NCBI GenBank assembly: GCA_051745265.1
Contig: JBNJDW010000046.1
Location: 1 to 11,399 of the forward strand
From: JBNJDW01 sp051745265
Lineage (GTDB): Bacteria > Pseudomonadota > Alphaproteobacteria > Micavibrionales > CSBR16-224
Reading direction: 5' to 3'
DNA: 11,399 nucleotides
The translations under genes and the position numbers were made by a program. Positions 1 through 6,522 of the stretch are shown one piece after another. Each line of letters begins with the position of its first letter. Within the stretch, counting starts at the first letter, position 1. The notes beneath the pieces are model-generated. The model worked only from the letters and a program-made list of their open reading frames with translations, was not told the DNA's origin and searched no databases.

Positions 1-1804
1 CAATCCAGTACAGCAACGCCCCGCTGACCAGCGCCCCCCACATCGCATAAATCGGCCCCAGAACAGCGCCGAAAACTGCGGTGATAATCAAAGACAGAAC
101 CGTAACCGGAAACATAACAAGCCCGCCGATCACATAAATCAGCGTCACCGCCGGTATGGCCCAGACGGTGCCGCGGGCCAGTTGCAAAAATTCACTGATC
201 CGTGCCGGATTAATCCATTCGGCGTTCTGGCTGACCACACCGATTGCAGCCGCCGCGGCAATCATCGCCCCGATGACCAAAAGCAGGATATGCTTGCGCG
301 GATTATGCATGGGTCTGGGCCGGTCCTTGCCGGCATTAAACCCATAGACCGGCGGCAGGATCGGCTCCTCAGGATCGGCCAGCCCCTGTGCGATTGACTG
401 CATTTTCTGATCGGTAAAAATCGTGTCATCCATTTCATCAAGACGGCAGCCGGTCTGTTTCACCGGATGAATCAATTCGGCCAGCGTGGCCTTATTTTCG
501 ATCAAATCCTGTACGTCTTCAACACTGCGGCAGGTGTGTTCGGCCAACAAATCATTGCGGGCCCGGGCAATCTGGCGGCGATGCTCTGCCGTATCGGCCT
601 TCAGAACAAGGTCACATTCCGTATCCAGCGCCATAGAACGGTTTGACAGGTTAGAGGACGACACCCGGAAATACAGATCATCAATGGCCAGAATTTTCGA
701 GTGTATGCGTTTATAATATTCCTTTCCATCCGCACCAAAAATCACCGGATAGACCATCCTGACCTGATCGGGATTAACGCCTTCTTCGACAATTTTCTTA
801 AAATCAATCCGCGGCGCCCACAGGGCTTCGCATTCAAAAAAACCTTGCGGATTATACGGGCCCAGCATCAAAACGCGCAGATCCGGGCGCTCCTTAAGCC
901 GCCGGTTCAAGGCCCGGGCGATATCCTCATAGGCATAAAACTGGTTTTCGATATAGATAAAATTTTCAGCCGCCGCAATCATATCCATATACATCTGACG
1001 GACTTCAAATTTCTCCGGATGACTGCCCATCCAGGGAATCGTCCGCGAAATGGCGCAATCCATATCGGTAAACCACAGATCCTGTCCATCCGGCCAGCTG
1101 GGCGGCAGCGTCTTACGCTTGCGGCCCGAGGCATAAACCGGCAACGCATGATAGCCCGCCGCGTGAACCCAGCGCCAGCGGGCCAGCTCGGCCAGATCCT
1201 TGACCACCGGCCCATCAACAACAATCTGGATGTCGTGATACGGATCATAGCGCCCGGCATCATCATACCGTTCCGGATCGTTGATTTTATGTTCGCGTTC
1301 GTCCCAGCGCTGCGGGGCGATATCCATACCGCCGGTAAAGGCGACTTCATCATCAATGATAATAATTTTCTGGTGATGACTGCCGCCGGCGGGAATGGTG
1401 GAATCGAGCCAGACATGAACATTTTCCGGCGTATGCGCCTCCCAGACATGCTGGGCCTGCAATTCGCGTTGATCCATAAAAGATATCGACGCGTCCCAAC
1501 GCAGCATATAAATATCGATATCCGGATTCTGCTCGGCCTTCCAGGTAATCAGATCCAGCGCTTTTGACGGCGCATCGGCGTTTTTCTCATCTTCACCGCG
1601 CAGCAGACGGATGCGGCTATCAATATCCCAGCCGACGATGAATATACTGCGTTTGGCCTTGGTAATCGCACTGTGCAGCGCCCGGTAGAAATTGGCGCAA
1701 TCGACCAGCAATGTCGCATGCGAAACATGGCTGACCCGCCAGCAATTTTCTTCCGGCTTGAAAAGCATATTTTCATCCTGCCGCTGTTTTTGTTCTTTTT
1801 TCAT
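1..1804 (-). CDS. Phospholipase D-like protein fused to a VTT (DedA/SNARE-associated) membrane domain, 3' end cut by window edge
   Basis: I translated this by hand from the minus strand; 601 codons are visible and the frame stays open to the left edge. Two HKD phosphodiesterase motifs (HxKxxxxD) are present: H144-K146-D151, followed by a GGMD segment, and H368-K370-D375, followed by SSSNLSNRS. Two HKD motifs make one catalytic site in the phospholipase D/cardiolipin synthase superfamily, so phosphatidyl transfer or phospholipid hydrolysis is expected. After residue 500 the chain becomes membrane-like: a hydrophobic segment at about 504-524, then about 548-600 with VIGGLVMFPVTVL and AVFGAVLGPIYA, typical of VTT/DedA proteins. 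The soluble PLD part is therefore probably cytoplasmic and tethered to the inner membrane. An in-frame TGA lies three codons before the chosen ATG. A second ATG (codon 13, near 1768) has a better-placed AGGA seven bases upstream and may be the true start. It lies 107 bp downstream of gshA on the same strand. The substrate cannot be read from sequence. Confidence 0.9.
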   Translation of the reverse strand, partial: MKKEQKQRQDENMLFKPEENCWRVSHVSHATLLVDCANFYRALHSAITKAKRSIFIVGWDIDSRIRLLRGEDEKNADAPSKALDLITWKAEQNPDIDIYMLRWDASISFMDQRELQAQHVWEAHTPENVHVWLDSTIPAGGSHHQKIIIIDDEVAFTGGMDIAPQRWDEREHKINDPERYDDAGRYDPYHDIQIVVDGPVVKDLAELARWRWVHAAGYHALPVYASGRKRKTLPPSWPDGQDLWFTDMDCAISRTIPWMGSHPEKFEVRQMYMDMIAAAENFIYIENQFYAYEDIARALNRRLKERPDLRVLMLGPYNPQGFFECEALWAPRIDFKKIVEEGVNPDQVRMVYPVIFGADGKEYYKRIHSKILAIDDLYFRVSSSNLSNRSMALDTECDLVLKADTAEHRRQIARARNDLLAEHTCRSVEDVQDLIENKATLAELIHPVKQTGCRLDEMDDTIFTDQKMQSIAQGLADPEEPILPPVYGFNAGKDRPRPMHNPRKHILLLVIGAMIAAAAAIGVVSQNAEWINPARISEFLQLARGTVWAIPAVTLIYVIGGLVMFPVTVLSLIITAVFGAVLGPIYAMWGALVSGALLYWI

Positions 1805-1882
1805 CACTGTTCAAACCATCCTGACGCCGCAGCGGTTCCGTAATCTTTTGAAATAAAAAGAAAGATCATAATATACCCACAC

Positions 1883-1909
1883 GCAATACGGCCCTTCTGC
1901 CCGTAAGGC
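1883..1909 (-). other. Imperfect hairpin between gshA and the PLD-VTT gene
   Basis: Just after the gshA stop the minus strand carries TACGG, a nine-base loop and CCGTA, with three further pairs outside two mismatches. The T-rich stretch (around 1845-1862 on the complement) lies about 20 bases beyond the stem, so this is not a clean intrinsic terminator. A TATGAT hexamer (complement of 1865-1870) resembles a -10 element for the PLD gene but has no good -35 at the usual distance. It could be a weak terminator, an attenuating hairpin, or chance. Confidence 0.2.
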
Positions 1910-1911
1910 AA

Positions 1912-3195
1912 TCATGAACAGATCGTCTTATTCTGCTCCTGATCTGTTTTCGCGTTATGCGCTGACAGCCGTGAAAACAATGGATCAAGCCAGGGTATAT
2001 CACCGCCGGTTTTATCAATAACCGACAGGCCCTTTTGCGCGGCGCAGAGCATCTCAGCGGCAAAATCACTCAGATACGGGCCGTCTTCGATAACCGCGTT
2101 CAAACCATTGCACGCGGTATCTTTCAACAGGTTCCGGTGGCGCGACAGCGACCAGTCTTTGATCCGGTCATGGGTCTGTTCCAGAACATCACGGTCATAC
2201 AGCAATCCCGTCCAGAAGGCGGCCATGGCATAGACCATCTCCGGCGGGCCGCTGTCGGCATTGCGCAGTTCCAGATAATGTTTCAAACGGACCTCGGGAA
2301 ATACGGTGGTCAGATGATCATGCCAGTCGTTCAGATCAGGATAGACATCGTGATGGCCGGGCAATTTACCATCCATGAAATCGCGGAAGGATAATCCGGC
2401 GACATTAATATACTGCCCGTCCCGGCGGTAAAAATACATCGGCACATCCAGCGCATAATCAATGTAACGGGCAAAGCTCATCTCCGGTCCAAAAACAAAT
2501 TCCGGTATACCGCAGCGATCGGCATCCGTGTCCGTCCAGATATGGGCGCGGAAGCTGGCAAAACCGCTGGCCTGTCCTTCAACCATCCGGGAATTGGCCA
2601 TCAATGCTGTGATCACCGGCTGGACGGCCAGCGCCACCCGATATTTTTTGATCATATCGGCCTCGGATTCAAAATCGAGATTGACCTGCGCCCCTGCCGT
2701 GCGCAGCATCATATCCAGACCATGGTCACCCTTTAACGGCATATAGGCAGCCATAATATCGTAACGCGGTTTGGGCATAAGTTTAATATCTTCACGGCGC
2801 CAATCGGGGTGAACGCCGCGGGCCAGAAATCCAATGCCAAGACCGGCCGCGCAATCATCAAGCGCCCGGTGGAAATTTTCCATTTCAACCTTGGCACTGC
2901 CCAGTGTCGGACAGGGCGAGCCTGAAAATTCAACCTGTCCGCCCGGTTCCAGCGTCAGGTTACAGCCGTCTTTTGCCAAGGCAATAACATGACCGTTTTC
3001 AGATATGGGGGTCCAGCCGTTTTCAGCGGCAAAATGCGTCAGCAAGGCCTCAATCCCCGGCTGGCCCTGATAGGACAGCGGCGCGCCGGAACTTATTTCA
3101 AAGGCAAAACGTTCATGTTCTATCCCGATACGCCACGATGCCCGTGGCTTACAGCCCTGCTGCAAGTCATTGACAAGATCATCATATGTCAGCAT
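1912..3195 (-). CDS. gshA: Glutamate-cysteine ligase, plant/alphaproteobacterial type
   Basis: This 427-residue protein catalyses ATP-dependent joining of glutamate and cysteine to gamma-glutamylcysteine, the first step of cytoplasmic glutathione synthesis. Visible family hallmarks are IGIEHERF (23-30), the glycine/glutamate-rich LEPGGQVEFSG (82-92), RTAGAQVNLDF (165-175), the PEFVFGPEMSF segment (231-241) and LELRNAD (308-314). This pattern is the class shared by alphaproteobacteria and plants, not the E. coli-type GshA. The length is slightly short for the family (about 450). The ATG is supported by AGGTGA six bases upstream (complement of 3203-3208). It is divergent to gshB with 37 bp between start codons, so both enzymes of the pathway are encoded together. 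The related EgtA enzymes of ergothioneine synthesis are an alternative, but the gshB neighbour argues for glutathione. Confidence 0.93.
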   Translation of the reverse strand: MLTYDDLVNDLQQGCKPRASWRIGIEHERFAFEISSGAPLSYQGQPGIEALLTHFAAENGWTPISENGHVIALAKDGCNLTLEPGGQVEFSGSPCPTLGSAKVEMENFHRALDDCAAGLGIGFLARGVHPDWRREDIKLMPKPRYDIMAAYMPLKGDHGLDMMLRTAGAQVNLDFESEADMIKKYRVALAVQPVITALMANSRMVEGQASGFASFRAHIWTDTDADRCGIPEFVFGPEMSFARYIDYALDVPMYFYRRDGQYINVAGLSFRDFMDGKLPGHHDVYPDLNDWHDHLTTVFPEVRLKHYLELRNADSGPPEMVYAMAAFWTGLLYDRDVLEQTHDRIKDWSLSRHRNLLKDTACNGLNAVIEDGPYLSDFAAEMLCAAQKGLSVIDKTGGDIPWLDPLFSRLSAHNAKTDQEQNKTICS

Positions 3196-3198
3196 TGT
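3170..3198 (+). promoter_or_regulatory. Possible promoter for gshB inside the gshA 5' end
   Basis: A perfect TTGACA lies at 3170-3175. At 17 bases spacing the -10 position reads CATTGT, a poor match. It would give a leader of about 28 bases containing the GGAG site before gshB. The whole element sits within the first codons of divergent gshA, as the 37-bp spacer would require. Confidence 0.25.
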
Positions 3199-3211
3199 TT
3201 AATCACCTTTT

Positions 3212-3239
3212 ATTCTAAGAACGGAGCATTACATGTCAT
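3212..3239 (-). promoter_or_regulatory. Possible sigma70-type promoter for gshA
   Basis: Read on the minus strand, ATGACA (complement of 3234-3239) is followed after 16 bases by TAGAAT (complement of 3212-3217); each hexamer matches the sigma70 consensus at five of six positions. It lies over the gshB start codon. One weakness is that transcription starting about seven bases after TAGAAT would leave a leader of only about ten bases and clip the AGGTGA ribosome-binding site, so the real start may be elsewhere. Confidence 0.25.
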
Positions 3240-4186
3240 CCATTCCTGTTAGACTGCCGCTTAAGCTTGGGGTTGTCATGGACCCGATCATTCATGTTAA
3301 ACCGCATAAGGATTCGACGCTAGCCATGATGCGTGCCGCGGCAAAGCTGGATATTACCTTATACTACATGGAACAAGATGATCTTTATCTGCAGGATGGC
3401 AAGGCCCATGCCTTTACACAACAGATTGAAGTCTATGAAGATGATGAAAATTTCTACACGCTAGGCCAACAGGAGAATATTCCGCTGACCGATCTTGATG
3501 TCATCCTGATGCGTAAGGACCCGCCGGTTGACAAACGTTTTATCCATTGCTGCTATATGCTCGAACAAGCGGCCCGGGATGGCGTGCGGGTCATGAATAA
3601 TCCAACCGCCCTTTTGTCTCTGAATGAAAAAATATTTGCCAGCCATTTTCCGCAGTTCTGCCCGCCGACGGTAATCACCAGCCGTCTGGATGTCTTGCGT
3701 GATTTTCAAAATCAGCATCAGAAAATGATCCTCAAACCGCTGGATGCCATGGGCGGTGAAGGCATTTTTATGATTGAACCGGACAGTGTCAATTTTGATG
3801 TTATCTGGGAAACGCAAACCTGCCGCGGGAAATATCCGATCATCGGCCAGGCCTTTGTGCCCGAAATCAGCAAGGGCGATAAACGGATCATTATCTTTAA
3901 CGGCAAGCCGTTTGATATGGCCCTTGTCCGCCTGCCCAAAAGCGGCAGCATCCGTGGCAATCTTGCCGCCGGCGGCAGTTATTCGGTACATCCCCTGACC
4001 GAACGGGAACGGGAAATTTCTGAAACCGTGGGTAAAAAGCTGATTGATTACGGCGTCAGCTTTGCCGGGCTTGATGTCATCGGCGATAAGCTGATCGAGA
4101 TCAATATCACCAGCCCGACCGGTCTGACCGAACTGTCCAAAAGCTGCGATATTGATCTGGCCGGAAAATTTTTAGAACTTTTATGA
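3233..4186 (+). CDS. gshB: Glutathione synthase (ATP-grasp)
   Basis: This 317-residue enzyme adds glycine to gamma-glutamylcysteine with ATP, completing glutathione synthesis in the cytoplasm. It matches bacterial GshB along its whole length: an N-terminal substrate-binding part with LKLGVVMDPI (10-19) and LMRKDPPVDKRF (92-103), the linker NNPTALLSLNEK (122-133), then the ATP-grasp region with the glycine-rich loop KPLDAMGGEGIF (168-179), DKRIIIFNG (216-224), RGNLAAGG (241-248) and the metal-binding EINITSPTG (289-297). The length is normal. The ATG has GGAG seven bases upstream, which supports a start about nine residues before the conserved KLGVVMD. It is divergent from gshA. No obvious terminator follows, so transcription may read into the small KGG gene 127 bp downstream. 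Confidence 0.96.
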   Translation: MSSIPVRLPLKLGVVMDPIIHVKPHKDSTLAMMRAAAKLDITLYYMEQDDLYLQDGKAHAFTQQIEVYEDDENFYTLGQQENIPLTDLDVILMRKDPPVDKRFIHCCYMLEQAARDGVRVMNNPTALLSLNEKIFASHFPQFCPPTVITSRLDVLRDFQNQHQKMILKPLDAMGGEGIFMIEPDSVNFDVIWETQTCRGKYPIIGQAFVPEISKGDKRIIIFNGKPFDMALVRLPKSGSIRGNLAAGGSYSVHPLTEREREISETVGKKLIDYGVSFAGLDVIGDKLIEINITSPTGLTELSKSCDIDLAGKFLELL

Positions 4187-4300
4187 AGTAAGTTTCTTAT
4201 TCACAAGGTCAACCCGCGCCTGCGCTAAATATTTTCACCCCGGGTGGGAACAGCAATCCGCTTGTCTTTATTTGTTACAGCATCAACCATCCATACTTGA

Positions 4301-4306
4301 AAGGAG
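4301..4306 (+). promoter_or_regulatory. Ribosome-binding site deciding the start of the KGG-repeat gene
   Basis: AAGGAG precedes two adjacent ATG codons. It is only three bases from the first (4310) but six from the second (4313), the normal spacing, so the second ATG is preferred. Confidence 0.7.
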
Positions 4307-4312
4307 AATATG

Positions 4313-4501
4313 ATGGCTACTCAACAAAACCAAACCGGACGCAACCAACGAGGCCAATTCACTGCCGGCAGCCCGGCTGCAAAACAGGCCGGCCATAAAG
4401 GCGGTCAAGCCTCTTCAGGCAGCTTTGAAAAGGGCTCTGAGCGCGCACGGGAAGCCGGCCGAAAAGGCGGTTCAAATTCCCATCGCGGCCGCCAATCTTA
4501 A
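4313..4501 (+). CDS. Small KGG-repeat stress protein (Con-10/YciG-like)
   Basis: This is a very hydrophilic protein of 62 residues (63 if the first ATG at 4310 is used), rich in glycine, lysine, arginine, glutamine and serine. It has no signal peptide, membrane segment or cysteine. Residues GQFTAGSPAAKQAGHKGGQ and GSFEKGSERAREAGRKGGS are two degenerate copies of the KGG motif (stress-induced acidophilic repeat) of fungal Con-10 and enterobacterial YciG/YmdF. Members are stress- or stationary-phase-induced in several bacteria and are probably disordered; their biochemical role is not established. The gene is 127 bp after gshB on the same strand and is closed by a strong terminator. Its strong AAGGAG site suggests high translation. 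The identity of the repeat family is fairly secure; function is not. Confidence 0.85.
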   Translation: MATQQNQTGRNQRGQFTAGSPAAKQAGHKGGQASSGSFEKGSERAREAGRKGGSNSHRGRQS

Positions 4502-4521
4502 ACAGACGTCCCCGTTTAAGT

Positions 4522-4560
4522 GAAACCGCCGGATCTTCACAGACCGGCGGTTTCGTTTTG
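4522..4560 (+). terminator. Intrinsic terminator after the KGG-repeat gene
   Basis: GAAACCGCCGG (4522-4532) and CCGGCGGTTTC (4544-4554) form a perfect 11-bp stem with an 11-base loop, followed by GTTTTG. It starts 20 bases after the KGG gene stop and 38 bases past the stop of the convergent mutase gene. The plus strand has the better T-tract; for leftward transcripts the stem is the same but the tail (ACTTAAAC) is poor, so bidirectional use is possible but less sure. Confidence 0.85.
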
Positions 4561-4598
4561 AGGGAGTCAACATAAGCGATAAGACACAGAAAAACTGT

Positions 4599-6092
4599 TT
4601 AAACGGCAATTTCCATCTTTTGATCATAGTCACCGATGCCGTCATGTTTCTGCAAGACCTTGTCAAGTTCGGCAAACATATCATGCATATCCTGTTTCGA
4701 TGTCGGGCTTTCGACAACAACGACCAGACAGGGCTTGTTCGATGAGGCGCGGATCAACCCCCATGTGCCGTCTTCCAGAACAACACGTACACCGTTCACA
4801 TCAATAATCTCGCGGATTTTACGGCCAAGAATTTTTTCCTGCGCCATGAAAAGCTTGCGGAAATGCTGGGTAATGTCGCTGACAACATCATATTTCCGAT
4901 CATCCTTGCAGAAGGGCGACATCGTCGGCGATGACCATGTGCTCTGCAAACTGTTTTTCAGGTCGGACATATTTTGTCCCTTGGCTTCATCAAGCATCTG
5001 GCAAATGGTAAGGGCTGACAAAATCCCATCATCATAACCGCGGCCAATCGGCGCGTTAAAGAAAAAGTGACCGCTTTTCTCAAATCCGGCCAGGGCGGCA
5101 ATATCCTTGACCCGGCGTTTTATATAGGAATGGCCGGTCATCCAGTAATCGGTTTTGGCGCCGTTTTCCTGCAATACCGGATCGGTTTTATACAGCTCGG
5201 TCGATTTGACATCGGCGACAAACTGCGCCTTGGGATGATGTTTTGATAAATGACGGGCCAGCAGGACGCCCATTTTATCGGCAAAAATCTCGGCGCCCGT
5301 TTCATCGACAACGCCGCAGCGATCACCATCACCGTCAAAGGCAAAACCGATATCAGCGCCGTTTTCCAGCACAGCCTCGCGCAGGCGATGCAACATCGCC
5401 ATGTCTTCGGGATTGGGGTTAACATGCGGGAAGGTAAAATCAAGCGCGCAATCCTGTTCAATCACCTCACAGCCAATGCGGCGCAGCACTTCGGGCGCAT
5501 ACAGCGCGGCGGTGCCGTTACCGCAGGCGGTGACGACTTTTAACGGCCGGTCAAGGGCAACCCCCTGGGCCAGATCCGCCGTATAATTACGGCCAATATG
5601 ATCATGATAATCATAGCTGCCGCCGGGGCGTGTTTCCGTATCGCCTTTCATACAGATGTCCTTTAATTTATTCATCAGTTCCGGCCCAAACGTCAGCGGC
5701 CGATCAGAACCCATTTTAACGCCGGTCCAGCCGTTTTCATTGTGACTGGCCGTGACCATGGCAACGGCCGGGCAATCCAGTTCAAACTGGGCAAAATAGG
5801 CCGCAGGCGTGGTGCATAACCCAATATCATGGACCTTAACCCCGGCGCTCATCAAACCGATAATCAGCGCCTGTTTGATCGTCATGCTGTAAGACCGGTA
5901 ATCATGGCCGGTGACAATTTCGGGCTGAACAGCTTCGCGATACAACAGCGTGCCCAAAGCCTGCCCCAGCAACTGCACGCCGCGCAGATTTATATCATCA
6001 GGATAGAGCCAGCGGGCATCATATTCGCGGAATCCGAAGGGATCGATATGGATTTCAGTTTCAAATTCGGCGGTGTTGTAGTGTATAGACAT
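4599..6092 (-). CDS. manB: Phosphomannomutase/phosphoglucomutase (alpha-D-phosphohexomutase)
   Basis: This 497-residue cytoplasmic enzyme interconverts hexose-1-phosphate and hexose-6-phosphate through a phosphoserine. All four family signatures are visible: the active-site loop TASHN (114-118, phosphoserine Ser116), the metal-binding DGDGDR (253-258), the sugar-specificity loop EKSGH (338-342), and the C-terminal phosphate-binding RASSNKP (448-454). The SGH-type loop belongs to the bifunctional PMM/PGM (ManB/AlgC) group rather than to glucose-specific PGM. The ATG has AGAGGAAG about five bases upstream. It is last in the leftward operon, 33 bp after the CBM48 gene. Beside TreY and a GH57 protein, glucose-1-P/glucose-6-P interconversion linking glucan metabolism to glycolysis is the likeliest duty. 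Mannose-1-P supply for surface polysaccharide is the alternative, and the sequence does not decide. Confidence 0.93.
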   Translation of the reverse strand: MSIHYNTAEFETEIHIDPFGFREYDARWLYPDDINLRGVQLLGQALGTLLYREAVQPEIVTGHDYRSYSMTIKQALIIGLMSAGVKVHDIGLCTTPAAYFAQFELDCPAVAMVTASHNENGWTGVKMGSDRPLTFGPELMNKLKDICMKGDTETRPGGSYDYHDHIGRNYTADLAQGVALDRPLKVVTACGNGTAALYAPEVLRRIGCEVIEQDCALDFTFPHVNPNPEDMAMLHRLREAVLENGADIGFAFDGDGDRCGVVDETGAEIFADKMGVLLARHLSKHHPKAQFVADVKSTELYKTDPVLQENGAKTDYWMTGHSYIKRRVKDIAALAGFEKSGHFFFNAPIGRGYDDGILSALTICQMLDEAKGQNMSDLKNSLQSTWSSPTMSPFCKDDRKYDVVSDITQHFRKLFMAQEKILGRKIREIIDVNGVRVVLEDGTWGLIRASSNKPCLVVVVESPTSKQDMHDMFAELDKVLQKHDGIGDYDQKMEIAV

Positions 6093-6125
6093 ATAGGCTT
6101 CCTCTGTTTTTTAAAGGTGTGAATT

Positions 6126-6449
6126 TCAGGCACTGCGCACAGATTTTAACGGCGCGTCCAGCGCCTCTATGACACTGTTCTGTGCATCGGGATATGGTGA
6201 CGGGACCTGATAATCGGCGGTCTGATCATTCTGCCAATGTCCGCGGTCCAGCAGATAACGGTATTGATAGGCCCGGCCCGGTTCAAGCTCGAGCGTAGCG
6301 GTAAAGCCGTTTTTGCCTTTTTTCATCGGTATGGATTCATAATCCCAGTCATTAAAATCACCGACCAGATGTGCTGTCGCGGCATCATCGCCGGGACAGG
6401 TAAAGGTGACCTTGCATTTATTCTTAGATTTTAGAAATGATTTCTTCAT
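6126..6449 (-). CDS. Free-standing CBM48/isoamylase early-set glucan-binding protein
   Basis: This 107-residue protein is essentially one CBM48/AMPK-type glycogen-binding fold with short tails. Recognisable elements are HLVGDFNDWD (27-36), a lysine/glycine hairpin before FTATLELEPG (49-58), YQYRYLLD (61-68), Trp72 followed by ND, and NSVIE (91-95). Trp35 and Trp72 sit where carbohydrate-stacking aromatics occur in the family. There is no catalytic barrel, signal peptide or membrane segment, so it is probably a cytoplasmic glucan-binding accessory protein. Similar single-domain proteins occur in many bacteria; their role is not settled. The ATG has GGGAG six bases upstream. It lies 73 bp after treY and 33 bp before the mutase gene, in what looks like one operon. 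It does not look like a broken GH13 enzyme, since it has its own start, ribosome-binding site and stop. Confidence 0.88.
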   Translation of the reverse strand: MKKSFLKSKNKCKVTFTCPGDDAATAHLVGDFNDWDYESIPMKKGKNGFTATLELEPGRAYQYRYLLDRGHWQNDQTADYQVPSPYPDAQNSVIEALDAPLKSVRSA

Positions 6450-6477
6450 CGGATGCTCCCTGATAACAGATGTATCC

Positions 6478-6496
6478 GCAAACGCTTTGCCAAAGC
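6478..6496. repeat. Two overlapping inverted repeats in the treY-CBM48 spacer
   Basis: GCAAA-CGC-TTTGC (6478-6490) and GCTTTG-C-CAAAGC (6484-6496) share the bases GCTTTGC. Only one of the two stems can form at a time in the transcript. The first resembles a short CG-centred operator of the LacI-repressor kind (core AAACGCTTT), about 30 bases upstream of the CBM48 start codon. AACGCTTT occurs again at 6514-6521, just downstream of the treY stop. The role is unknown. Confidence 0.4.
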
Positions 6497-6522
6497 CGGG
6501 GTTCCGCCGACAGAACGCTTTT

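Noticed and set aside
701..1567. Plus-strand open frame of 288 codons opposite the PLD-VTT gene
   Set aside because: The minus strand here encodes both HKD motifs continuously. The plus-strand translation shows no recognisable domain and is a shadow of codon bias.
3461..3991. Minus-strand open frame of 176 codons opposite gshB
   Set aside because: It lies entirely within gshB, whose ATP-grasp motifs are unmistakable. No ribosome-binding site or family resemblance.
4247..4277. GGAAC at 4247-4251 as a -35 of an alphaproteobacterial general stress sigma factor (EcfG-type) promoter for the KGG gene
   Set aside because: The expected CGTT about 16-17 bases later is absent; the nearest GTT is about 22 bases away. 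Biologically tempting but not supported by spacing.
4597..4604. GTTTAAAC palindrome across the mutase stop codon
   Set aside because: An eight-base AT-centred palindrome is expected by chance and overlaps a coding end; no partner copy was noticed.
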